Of a stretch of 64,000 bases of DNA, positions 25,372 to 36,234 are shown one piece after another (the first letter of the stretch is position 1; every line of letters begins with the position of its first letter). Below the pieces are notes generated by a model. That model was not told the DNA's origin. It saw only the letters and a program-made list of their open reading frames with translations, and ran no database searches. The stretch comes from Chiridota heheva (lineage: Eukaryota; Echinodermata; Holothuroidea; Apodida; Chiridotidae): assembly GCA_020152595.1 (NCBI GenBank), contig JAIGNY010000895.1, positions 749,001-813,000 on the forward strand, written 5' to 3'. A program made the position numbers and the translations under genes.

Positions 25372-25859
25372 TTTCTGACACAATCTTTTGCTTGTTAATG
25401 CTGTGTACTTGCCGAGTTCTGCTGAGTTTATGAGAAAATTCAGGCGCAGGCCTTCAAACTTGTTCAACAAATATTTATCTCTCACTCAGTCTCAGTTCAA
25501 CACAGATGTACTTCTTCTGGGTCTTAACTTGAAAAGCAGTTCACTGTCTCTGGTATAACAACGCCTGATGTTCAGCTTACAAATGACAGGAAGGTCATTA
25601 ATAACATGTTCATGTTATTCTTGCCATAAATGCGCTGCATTTTCAACGTGCATCTAGGCCCATTGCATTTGTGTGTACAGTTTGTGCATGGACTGCATGC
25701 ATGTACACGGTAAATGAAAGTCGCGGCTTCGATGAAAGAGTTCGTGCACTCTGACCTCATCATTTATCCATGTTTGTCTTTTCTATTACGTTGTACCTAC
25801 TGAATATTCAGATACATTCCGTTTTATTATAACCTATTGTTATTTTTAAGCAATCCAAG

Positions 25860-25990
25860 CTACGGTAAGATATGGTCTTCGACGTCAAAAGACGTCCAAA
25901 ATCAATTGACCAATCAGAGGGACTGTAATATTGTAGCCCGCAAAACGTACACACACCTTTGAAATTCGGAAGTCAGATCGAGCCAAGGAA
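25860..25990. promoter_or_regulatory. Possible divergent promoter (CCAAT and GACGTC motifs)
   Basis: About 0.5 kb upstream of the MED11 start are two GACGTC cores (25881-25886 and 25891-25896) and a strong CCAAT box context (GACCAATCAG, 25908-25917). Their order and spacing suit a TATA-less housekeeping promoter. SAP130 runs the other way from here, so a shared promoter is possible, though its first exon was not found. Confidence 0.3.
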
Positions 25991-26199
25991 AAAATCATAG
26001 ATTTTCATGTGAAAATTTACAAAGCGAGATCAGAAATTTATTTACTTTTCTCAATTAGTTCGCTTCGCTTGGAATTGTGCTGGCGCTCTTCAATTTTGTC
26101 AATTGAAAATATATCTTTGCCTCAATTACCTGTTTACAAAAAGTTTGGCGCGAGCATATAAATGATGGCACACTTACATGTCACAGGCCTCTACTGTAT

Positions 26200-26495
26200 T
26201 GTTCAGGGCTGGGGGGAACGGAAGGGGGAGGGGGGACTTTCCCAGTGAAGAAGGCACTGATTGTTTACAGGAACGAGGGACTTCACCAGTAAAGAGGGCA
26301 TCGATTGCTCACAGGGGCGAGGGGAACTTCCCAGTGAAGAGGGCACTGATTGCTCACAGGGGCGGGGGGAACTCTCCCAGTGAAGAGGGAACGATTGCTC
26401 CAGGGGCGAGTCCCAGTGAAGAGGGCACTGATTGCTCACAGGGGCGGGGGGAACTCTCCCAGTGAAGAGGGCACCGATTGCTCATAGGGGCGCAA
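26200..26495. repeat. ~46-bp minisatellite
   Basis: About five to six units containing CCCAGTGAAGAGGGCACTGA, TTGCTCACAGGGGCG and a short G run. One unit is internally deleted near 26395. Confidence 0.88.
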
Positions 26496-26789
26496 AATTG
26501 TTATGAAAATATTTTTGTATAGGCCTACACTTTTTATTCTCAACTTCTGAAATTTTTATAATTAACAAAACAAATGTTGTAAATGTTTTCTCTCAAAGCT
26601 TTAATTTTAGGCCTACATCCAACTTGAAAATATGAAAATCATCCCAGAACTCCAACTAAAGACACATATTGTAGTCAATGGGGGTACATTTGAACATTCG
26701 TTCCAAAATCTATTTTCCTTTTAACTAGCTTTTGTGTGGAATTGACTCGATTTTAAGCAATTTTCACCCAATTTTCCCAAAATCACACC

Positions 26790-27130
26790 AAAAACGCTAA
26801 ACTTTCCTAGGGCTTGGCTCCTTGTGCTCCTATCAGGGCGACTCTAGATTTTAACACAATATTCAGCAATTTTCTGTTATCAAAATCGCGAGAAATGCAG
26901 GGCTTCCAGGGCCCGGCTTTTTTACTAGATTTGACACAATTTTAAACAAATGTTCTGCTATCAAAATCACGTAAAGGACTTCCGAAGTTTCGTCCCAAGT
27001 GCCCCTACCTGCAGCATCGCTCCATAGATTAACACATTTCATAGCAATTTTCTGTTACCACGAGAAACGGAGGGCTTCTGTGGACTTCGCCCCCTGGGTC
27101 CCCACCAGGGCTTTGCTCCTAGCATGCCTA
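26790..27130. repeat. Degenerate ~110-bp tandem repeat
   Basis: Three diverged copies carry the blocks CAATTTTCTGTTATCAAAAT, CGAGAAATGCAGGGCTTC and a GGGCTTTGCTCCT-like phrase. Confidence 0.6.
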
Positions 27131-27224
27131 TATTTGACACAAATAAGTTAAGGAAGGCCCGCCAAGTACAATTTTGGCCCTCAATAAGAAGGTCTTACGA
27201 ATTTATTTTTCCTGCACATCTTTT

Positions 27225-27470
27225 CTAAAGAATTCTTCTTCAGTTTTCGGGAACTTTTCTTCAATTTTCGGGATATTTGCTTCAATTTTTTAAATGTTTT
27301 CTTCAATTTTCGGGAAATTTTCATTAAATCATTTTTGTGGAATTTGCTCCAATTTTCGGGAATTTTTTTTCATTTTGTGGAAATTTTCTTTAAATTTTGG
27401 TAATTTTTTTTTAATTTCCGGGAATTTTTTTGTTAATTCTGGGAAATTTTCTTCAAATTTTAGAAATTTT
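27225..27470. repeat. Degenerate ~26-bp repeat (TTCAATTTTCGGGAA)
   Basis: About nine imperfect repeats of TTCTTCAATTTTCGGGAATT with T-tract length variation. Confidence 0.7.
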
Positions 27471-29655
27471 ACCGCGAAAATCTACCTGGACCTCATAATT
27501 AATTATTTTTTTAACGGTGCCACTCTAAACGGTGCTACCAATGTAGATCTATGTGCCTTATGTGTTAGTCTTAATATGAAATTTTTTGGGGAGGGGGGCG
27601 CCAAAATACCCTTGCCCACAGTGAAACATGACCCACCACGCCACTGGCCTGTGGTTGCTCTTTATTTCCAGAAAAGGGCAGCCTCTAGCAGTTTAGGCCT
27701 AAATTTTGCATAAAATGAGAAAAGTGATATGCGCTTCCCCTTTCCTTGCGTCTCCATGAACTTGCCATTGAGGATGGGGAGGGAACTACAAGGCTGTTTC
27801 TGTCGTGAATTGATAGGACAATTTTGAATATAACTTGGTATGAAACATATTTTTAATGAATTTTAGTCACTTGAATCTGACACCACCCCAGAAACTGGCT
27901 GCCTACCCACCCATGGCTCCCAGTCCCCTCCCCTACCCATTCCCACCACCCACACCTAATTTGTAGCTACGGCCTTCTGTATGTGTCGAGATGGGTTCAA
28001 ATAATGAAAATACGAAAACATGGCACAGTCCGCATGTAGTTCAATCTTGTTATTGAATGGCATCCATGTTTAGCTTAATCTTCTTTTAATTTTCATCCTT
28101 TTGAGGTTCTTTTCCTTTCTTGCGCTTATGCGGCTGTAAAACCTATGCCTGTTTTATCCCTCGTCAAGTGTACAGTGTATATACTGTGTATATTGCAAAG
28201 ATTTGCAAGCGTCCGATCGTCAAGTTATCAATTGTAACTTGTTTAGTGTGTAATTTGCCTGAATTTTTCGATTTTGTCCTTGTTTTTCAGTGCATTTGGA
28301 TATTTAACGGATAAGTTGTACCAATAAGAGAGGTTCGTATATCTGCCGAATTTCCTTAAATTTGCAGCCCAGGAAGGGAACGTTTTTACAAATTTAAAGA
28401 AATATTTTAAACATGTTCGGGTCTCATTTCTCCGTTGACCGTACGTTAACACAGTGTATGACTGCAGCCTAAGCTTGCGATCTGAAAAAGTACCTTATAA
28501 TTTATTGAATTAGATGCCTGAAAGTTGGTTGTATTTACATGAATTGTATTTTATTTAAAAGATTATTTATTTGGAATCATTATTTTGTTATTTTTAATCA
28601 TTTTTTCGTCTCTGAAATGTTTGTAATGCAGTTGCATTTTGATGTGTTCTTTTCCTCATTTTTTCTTAATACCTATGAAAACATGGCATATGGCCATACT
28701 ATTCATTGCATAGGCCTGTTGACTGACATAATGTTAATGACCGACACTGGCGGTATGGCAGTGTGGGGGAACAGAATGACTGAATTTTAGAGCATAGATC
28801 TACAGTAGAAATAAAATTACATGTAGGCCTAAGAAATTGTTCAAATTCAAACCTGCAAAAAAAAAAAAAATATGTAACGTTAGTAATATTATCTCTTTAG
28901 GGGCCTGCTCATTAAACGTTTGTTATTCTTGTAACACTCAGTTTCGGAAATATAAAATTACAGGTCCTCTTGAAAGATTTTTGCCAGCTAAACATATTCA
29001 GAATCAGGAAATATTTGTTGTGATTGTGTCTGCAGATAGTTAATTTGGTTTTGCCAACATTTCACCTTTTTTTCTTTTTCACTAACTCAGCCTCACAGAC
29101 TGCCATGCATGTAGGAAATTTCAGATTCGAATAAAATGAACATATGCATTGGGTAGGAGAATAATAATGTATGTGGAGCCAAAAGTGTAAACAAATTTTC
29201 TTACCCAAATCACCCAATGACCAAATTTTCTGAAATTCAGCATCAACATTGAAAAAGTGGTTTTCACACAAAATAGGAATTTCCTCTTTTACACATGCAT
29301 TAAAACAGTGCTCCACAAATGTAGTGACAGCCGACTGTTACTATCCAGATTTGGCTCATAATTTTTGTTTAAATTTGCCACATATAATTTAAAATGATGA
29401 TTTTTGAGTGCAAAGTTTTTAATGAAGAATCATGTTTTACAATTTTGGATTTTTTATCAAAAAGTTCATTTCTTTTACATGTACATTCACATATTTATTT
29501 TATTGCAATTAATTATGTGAAATTGCTGTTAACCCTCATTTACATGTGTGATGTTGAGAAATTCTAATTTTGGTTGCATTGAAAAAAAAAAAAGTCACAT
29601 TATTTTGGGCAAACTTGACATCATTTTGAAAATGATCAAAATGGATGTGGAAAAT
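27471..29655. other. Non-coding DNA between MED11 and the first SAP130 exon seen
   Basis: No convincing exon is seen. A 5' non-coding exon or first coding exon of SAP130 could be hidden here. The short frames at 28120-28314 and 28539-28790 resemble nothing I know. Confidence 0.35.
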
Positions 29656-31271
29656 CAGAGCTGTAAACATTTTTACTGATTTTAATAAATGTATGCATGC
29701 AAAAATGTGAGCCCTAAACAATTAAGCACTTGTCAATTGTGTAACTCACCCCTACACCTTCAGACAAGGTGAGTCATTGCACCAATGTGGGTGATCAAAA
29801 CAAGTACATTGACACAGCCCTCAGTCACTTAGGTGACTGACATTTCTTCTGAAATGACTTACTTCAAATCACTCACCTCTGTACAAAGTCAATAGATCTG
29901 AAGTAAAATGACTCACCACAGAGTCACTCTGGTGACTGATAATTTGGTACATTGACGCATATGTGAATCACTTTAAGATGTCAATGACTCACATTTGACT
30001 GACATTGCCGGGGTACAGTAGTAGGGTGAGTCATTTAACTGACAAGTGCGTTACTCCCATTTTAATAATAGCGTAACTTTTGGAAATACACCAAAGTCAC
30101 CCCAAAATGATTGTAAGTGTACCATAATAATGGGCAACTAGTGTGGGAAAGGTATTGACTCCCATATGCAAATAAACACTGGAATCCTGCTTTACAAATA
30201 GAGAATTTCTATTGTATAAATCATTTTTGTAGAAAATGTGAATAGAAATTTGGTTTAGAAATATTAAACAGAATGGTTCCTTCAGTCCTATTTCCTGTTT
30301 AATCCCAACGTAGCACAATTCCCTTGTTATACTCATTAGGGTACACCATGATTGTTAATAATATTACTACAAAATTTAGGACTGACGATCATACATAAAC
30401 CGAACAAACCTTCGATTATACATTTAGTATAATCTTCCAAAAGTTTAAACGTTTGCGACTCACACTTGCCATTGAAAATCAATAACATTCAAACACCCAC
30501 ACAACTTTCATTGAATGACTTTTACAATTAAAACTTTATATACGATCAACAAATGCAGGAGTTGAAATTTCGCACTAATAAGTTTTGAATGGGGCTATCT
30601 TTCACTTTGATGTGCCAAATTTAGAGCTACTTGATGTAGAGGCCTAAGCCTGATTAACAGTGCTACTGTAGGTACATTATTATTGGAGTTCTAAGGCATA
30701 AATCTACATTAGGTTAACACCTGTTTTACAAGCTGTAAAACTGGCCCAGAAATACACAAATAAAGAGGCTTTGATTGTTATGTTTACCACAAATAACTGC
30801 AAAGATTACCTGATGGCTCAAATAAATTGTGCAAAAAAAGATTACAAAATAAATGATCATTTAAAGTTGCTTATATTTCAGCATGGTTCACAACCATCAC
30901 AGCCATTTTTCAGAGGGGTGCATCAAATACAGTACAGTTGGGAATAACTGGGGTTGGATATTTTTTTCTAAGCTAGCTAGTGGGGCACTTTTGAAACTTG
31001 TTCGGCATGGTCATAAATATTGAAAGCATCTCAAAATGCTTGCAAGACACCAAAAATCTACTTGCTGCTACTTTATCTCTGCATCTGTTTAGAGCGTGTT
31101 ACAACTATGGATCATTATTTTTCAAGCCTTATGGGTAATTATAAGGCGCTACAGGGCCCTACTCAAGTTTTGTAACATTCTTTGCTTATTTTTGGGCCTG
31201 GGGGCAGTTTAAACAAACGGAAATTGGTCCATTTAAACGTTTAGGCTATTAAACGAAAATGTACAGCCCTA
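29656..31271 (+). mobile_element. hAT-like non-autonomous element, old copy with nested MITE
   Basis: The left end CAGAGCTGTAAACATTTTTA and the right end near TTAAACGAAAATGTACAGCC are diverged versions of the TAGAGCTGTGAACG termini at 40390 and 45364. The shared internal phrase GGAAATACACCAAAGTCACC (about 30078) matches GGAGATACACCAAAATTGCT there. No clear target duplication remains. It contains the MITE at 29726-30049. Confidence 0.6.
29726..30049. mobile_element. 324-bp MITE nested in the hAT-like copy
   Basis: Terminal inverted repeats are GCACTTGTCAATTGTGTAAC (left) and GTCATTTAACTGACAAGTGC (right). The interior contains several GTGAGTCATT / AATGACTCAC inverted motifs. It interrupts the older element where the other copies are continuous. 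Confidence 0.75.
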
Positions 31272-31435
31272 ACAAACTTTCAAAACTGCCACCAACATGA
31301 GAGTACATTCCATCCAGCCCTAGGTGAAAATGGCTACGATCTGGCAGAGTATGCCGAATCTCAGCTCTGGAAACTAATGTAATTTTGCTCATTTATTATT
31401 ATTTTTATTTTTTATTTGACTCAGCTATTATTCAC

Positions 31436-33715
31436 AGACCCCTAGCTTGATTTTAAGATGGGCAGGGTGCTTGATTTGTTGAGGGGCACATTAATGCATG
31501 TGGAGCACTGCATATTCAGCATGGGGTCCAAGCCCCCACTAAGCCCCTCTTGAAGCTATGGGCTTTTAGCTATAATTCTACCTCAGAATGAAACTATTTT
31601 GAATGATTAAAGACCATTCATGAGTCAAACAGGGCAATTTCTTACTATGCTATCATTCTGTTTTCTGTTTTCATGTAAGATGTTTCACTTTATAGGAGGT
31701 TAAGATTATTAAGCTTTGAAACAAGTTGACCAAGAATTTGACCTTTAAAACATGTCATTAAAATTTATTCATTTTCTTTACAATTTTTTTTTCTTAGGGT
31801 CAGGGTGGACCACTTCTCTGAAACTGCAAAGCTAGGGCACTGGTTTACATTCAGAATTACAGAAACCTTGAAAACTGTATTTGCAGAAAAAAATATACTG
31901 GAATCCTTAAATTACTCAAATCCGAATTTGGATTGGTATGGGATGAAATGTTGGACAGGGTGGGATGGCATGTGGGACAGGATGGTGTGTGGGACAGGAT
32001 GGCATGCGGGACAGGGTACCATGGAATGTGGGACAGGATGTCATGGCATATAGGACATGGTGGGATAGCATGTTGGACAGGGTGGCATGGCATGTGAAAC
32101 AAGGTAGTGTCATGGTATGATGAGGGGCGTGGCGGGCCAAAAGAGGAACGTGACAGGCTCCCCTCTAAAACAGCAAAGCTAGGGCACTGGTTTACATTCA
32201 GAATTACAGAAACCTTGAAAACTGTATTTGCAGAAAAAATATATATCGGAATCCTTGAATTACTCAAATCCAAATTTGGATTGGTATGGGATGAAATGTG
32301 GGACAGGGTGGGATGGCATGTGGGACAGGATGGTGTGTGAGACAGGATGGCATGCGGTACAGGGTACCATGGTTTGTGGGACAGGATGTCATGGCATATA
32401 GGACATGGTGGGATAGCATGTTGGACAGGGTGGCATGGCATGTGAAACAAGGTAGTGTCATGGTATGATGAGGGGCGTGGCAGGCCAAAAGAGGAACGTG
32501 ACAGGCTCCCCTCTGAAACAGCAAAGCTAGGGCACTGGTTTACATTCAGAATTACAGAAACCTTGAAAACTGTATTTGCAGAAAAAATATATACTGGAAT
32601 ACTTAAATTACTCAAATCTAAATTTGGATTGGTATGGGATGACATGTGGGACAGGGTGGGATGGCATGTGGGACAGGATGGTGTGTGGGACAGGATGGCA
32701 TGCGGGACAGGGTGCCATGGAATGTGGGACAGGATGTCATGGCATATAGGACATGGTGGGATAGCATGTAGGACAGGGTGGCATGGCATGTGAAACAAGG
32801 TAGTGTCGTGGTATGATGAGGGGCGTGGTGGGCCAAAAGAGGAACGTGACAGGCCCCCATCTGAAACAGCAAAGCTAGGGCACTGGTTTACATTCAGAAT
32901 TACAGAAACCTTGAAAACTGTATTTGCAGAAAAAATATATACTGGAATCCTTGAATTACTCAAATCCAAATTTGGATTGGTATGGAATGAAATGTGGGAC
33001 AGGGTGGGATGGCATGTGGGACAGGATGGTGTGTGGGACAGGATGGCATGCGGGACAGGGTACCATGGAATGTGGGACAGGATGTTATGGCATATAGGAC
33101 ATGGTGGGATAGCATGTTGGACAGGGTGGCATGGCATGTGAAACAAGGTAGTGTCATGGTATGATGAGGGGCGTGGCAGGCCAAAAGAGGAACATGACAG
33201 GCTCCCCTCTGAAACAGCAAAGCTAGGGCACTGGTTTACATTCAGAATTACAGAAACCTTGAAAACTGTATTTGCAGAAAAAATATATACTGGAATACTT
33301 AAATTATTCAAATCTAAATTTGGATTGGTATGGGATGAAATGTGGGACAGGGTGGGATGGCATGTGGGACAGGATGGCGTGTGGGACAGGATGGCGAGTG
33401 GGACAGGATGGCATGTGGGACAGGATGGCGTGTGGGACAGGATGGCATGTGGGACAGGATGGCATGTGGGACAGGATGGCATGTGGGACTGGGTACCGTG
33501 TAATGTGAGACAGGATGTCATGGCATATGGGACAGGGTGGGATAGCATGTTGGACAGGGTGGCATGGCATGTAAAACAAGGTAGTGGCATGGCATGTAAA
33601 ACAAGGTAGTGTCATGGCATGATGAGGGGCGTGGCAGGCCAAAAGAGGGGCATGGCAGGCCAAAAGAGGGGCATTGCAGGCCCCCCTCTGAAACAGCACC
33701 AACTAGGGCACTGTA
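31436..33715 (-). mobile_element. Dispersed repeat family R3, copy 2 (expanded)
   Basis: Reverse-orientation copy of the 19650/42516 family: CAGACCCCTAGCTTGATTTT, CATTCATGAGTCAAACAGGG and CTTACTATGCTATCATTCTG on the left. The right part is the 348-bp tandem expansion ending in CTCTGAAACAGCACCAACTA at 33685-33705. Confidence 0.65.
31800..33715. repeat. 348-bp tandem array (5+ units)
   Basis: GCAAAGCTAGGGCACTGG recurs at 31826, 32173, 32521, 32869 and 33217, giving a 347-348 bp period. Each unit carries a unique-looking half (TACATTCAGAATTACAGAAA, CTGTATTTGCAGAAAAAA) and a GGGACAGGATGGCATG minisatellite half. Because 348 is divisible by 3, a 577-codon frame stays open on the minus strand. The translation is a repeat of HPVPHAILSHTPSCPTC with no known fold, so I do not call it a gene. 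Confidence 0.93.
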
Positions 33716-34088
33716 TTAAGCTTTCATTTCTGGGATAATGTTTTTGTACTTAATACATAATTTGGCAAAAATGATAATGTGAGGTAAACAGTAAACCCCC
33801 AAAATTCTATTAGGTCATTAACCAAATACCTCTTACGAGGATTCGTAGCATCAGCTTGGCATGCCAGAGCACCCCTGTGTGTCTTCATTCACCAGAGCTT
33901 CACACCTGGTTTATCGAACAGCCGTGAACATCTGTTAAACCTTTCTTGAGAAAGAGATGTAAAATACCTTAGCTACCTACAGTACCTACAAGGATTATAA
34001 AAACACTTCGTTAGATCAAAAGGGTGGCAACCCTATTGTTATTTAAGAATTTCACTTGATTATTCATTGTGATATTTTTTACTTCCAG
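33716..34088. other. Spacer ending in a splice acceptor
   Basis: Non-coding sequence up to TTTTTTACTTCCAG (34075-34088), the acceptor of the first SAP130 exon seen. Confidence 0.6.
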
Positions 34089-34445
34089 ACCCAGATCATG
34101 AGCAGCCCTTCGCTGCCTCCATCAAGCACCCCGTCTGTCATGCAGTGTGCCACCGCACCTCCAGTAGCTATCCACGCCAACGTGAGAAACCCCCAGTCCA
34201 GCCCAGCTGTGACCATGCAGCAAGCGGCCGCTGCATCCACGGCGACACCCATCCTTTCAAACATAACAATTGAACGCAAGAAGGCATCTCATGCGATCAT
34301 CACAACCAAGGTTCACCCACCTGTTGCCCACTCCATTACCAATCCAACAAGTGGGACCCTTGGAGAAAAGGGGGACAATTTCAAGGTGACTGGTCTTAGT
34401 AAGAAAGATGTGGGACTGCAGTTAACTGCAGACCATAAGCCACAG
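34089..34445 (+). CDS. SAP130: SAP130-like protein, exon A (phase 0 in, phase 0 out)
   Basis: SAP130 is a scaffold subunit of the Sin3A-HDAC co-repressor (known biology). Its N-terminal half is long, disordered and Ser/Thr/Pro/Ala-rich; its C-terminal half, not in this window, binds Sin3. This exon has 119 codons: acceptor CTTCCAG, donor CAG|GTAAAG. It encodes MSSPSLPPSSTPSVMQCATA shortly after its start and then QQAAAASTATPILSNITIER. It could be internal, or it could contain the start codon (ATG at 34098), since vertebrate SAP130 also begins MSS. Identification rests on later exons (RG...TILRPT and the VLPPYHHP segment), so this exon belongs by phase, strand and composition rather than direct similarity. 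Confidence 0.65.
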
Positions 34446-34643
34446 GTAAAGAAGTGCTGTGAATTGGCAATTAATACTCTAAACATTGATTGATTGAAGC
34501 AGTAATTGCTGATAGGAAAGTAAAACCTCTGCAGACAACATGACTGTTTTTTGTCATTCCATCTCTTGAATCTTTTCTCCTTAAAGGAATAGTTTAGTGG
34601 TCACGCAAGTTTATCTTTTCAAAAGGATTTCAAAAGAAACATG

Positions 34644-35705
34644 TAGAGTTGTGGCTGTTTAGTGTGTACACGCTCGCAAATCCTTGTCAACGTTTACTAA
34701 ACACTTATTGCAAGTAATCGTTTTTCAGTCAGTCTTGCCGTTGAATATTAATATCATTCATGATTTAAATCACACACACATTTGGCTGACAAAATTCCAA
34801 TCAACAACTTTTACAAACTGTAATTCCGATTAGCATAATCCTTTTTAAATGTGAGAGTCACAAATGTGCAGCAATCACCTATGAATGGGGATATTTTGCA
34901 CTAATTTCGCCGAAATCTGAGTAGGCTTTGTGAAATGCACCACAAATGAAAAATAGTGAAACTAACAATAGGCCATTATAAGGCCTTAAATTCCACTCAA
35001 TCAAGGCCCATTTTACAAGCTCTTAAATCGACCAACAAACACACAGTCAAAATACTTAAATCGTGACAATCAGTACATTTACATGTAAATATTATCTGAT
35101 GAGTCAAATGTCAAATAAATTTTGCAAGGAAAAATATTGCAAAATAAACAAACATAAAAAGGTTTTGACAGAGCTAAAATTCAAGGTGCTTCGCAAAGAT
35201 GGCGGCCATTTTTTCGAGAGGACTGATATTTCAGAACTTCTAGTTTAGGTGTAGTTTTGAAATAATTTTACGGCGAGGTATCATAGCATGCAAGATTTTC
35301 AAAGTGAAAGCCCTAACGAGTATGGCCCAAAAAAATGTATGTGATGTTGAGTTACCCTCGTTGTCGTGGTGCCTTTAAGACCCCATCAAACAAACATTAA
35401 TTGACATTGAAAGGAAGTTCTTTCTTTCTAAACTGAATTTCCATGCACATTTTCCATAAAAATGATAATTTATACTGTAGAAGTAAACTTTTTACGATTT
35501 GGAAAGCAAAATTCCAGCGTCTATTTGAGGTCAATACTTTTGCCATTCTGTTTGTGCGATTTGTTTTACTTAACATTGTAAATTTGAGAGCAATTTTGGT
35601 GTTACTTCCAAAAATTACAGCACTAAACGCATGTAAATGATACACGCTTGTTTTTTTTTTTGGCGTGTACATGTTTACTAAAATCCCTAAACATTCACAG
35701 CTCTA
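34644..35705 (-). mobile_element. hAT-like non-autonomous element nested in the MITE
   Basis: Termini TAGAGTTGTGGCTGTTTAGT (left) and CATTCACAGCTCTA (right) place it in the 40390/45364 family, in reverse orientation. The right flank is ACAAAATG. The left flank has ACATG, as if the same 8-bp duplication had lost three bases. The uninterrupted relative at 39.28 kb reads AAAGAAACAAAATGGTGAAG at this point, which supports ACAAAATG as the target. Confidence 0.85.
35352..35396 (+). mobile_element. Tail-only LINE insertion
   Basis: ACCCTCGTTGTCGTGGTGCC, TTTAAGACCCC and ATCAAACAAACA form only the last ~45 bp of the LINE family. The insertion interrupts the hAT-like element: the copy at 45364 has GTTGAG followed directly by TTTAAATGACATTGAAAGG (read in this orientation), without the tail. 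Confidence 0.8.
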
Positions 35706-36234
35706 ACAAAATGTTGAAGAAACTGTTTCAAAATATCTTATTCCGTTAAGAAGATATTCAAGTTTAAAGCTGTGTCTTATCTTTGTAGAAATGACTGGTG
35801 TAGTAAGTCTACTATGGAAGGTTGGCGCCCTCATCCTCACATTCTAAACAATTGTTAATGTATTTTTTAAAGAAAATGTATTTAACTTTTTTCCTATTTC
35901 AATTTTTTTCCCTCGAACTTACTTCAAGTGGTAAATTATAATTATCCTTGCAAGATTTTGTTTTGCTACTTTCCTGACATATCCAATGGTTTTTAAGTCA
36001 AAAAATTGCAGGACAAAATATGATAGAATACATAAAGACTTTTGAGGAATCTGAGGCAGTGACATCACAACCAGTCTTGATTTCAGTCATTTTACACAAA
36101 TGATACCAAACTTCAAACTTGAATATCTCCTTAATGGAATATGATTTCTGAAGGCTTTCTTTCACCATTTTGTTTCTTTTGAAGTCCTCTTTCATGTAAG
36201 ATGGACATGCTTGACGACTGAACTAATCCTTTAA

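Larger units (their letters stand above)
34585..36230 (+). mobile_element. TTAA MITE interrupted by a hAT-like insertion
   Basis: The left end is TTAA (34581-34584) then AGGAATAGTTTAGTGG. The right end is GACTGAACTAATCCT then TTAA (36231-36234). The interior, CAGTCATTTTACACAAATGA and TACCAAACTTCAAACTTGAA, matches the intact relative at 39228-39874. The left inverted repeat is split by the 34644-35705 element. The right inverted repeat continues into the 99-bp array. Confidence 0.8.

Noticed and set aside
26178..26465. 95-codon frame (TDCLQERGTSPVKRA repeats)
   Set aside because: Read-through of the 46-bp minisatellite.
31857..33590. 577-codon minus-strand frame rich in Cys, His and Pro
   Set aside because: The period (348 bp) is a multiple of three, so the frame stays open automatically. 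No initiation context, splice evidence or recognisable fold.
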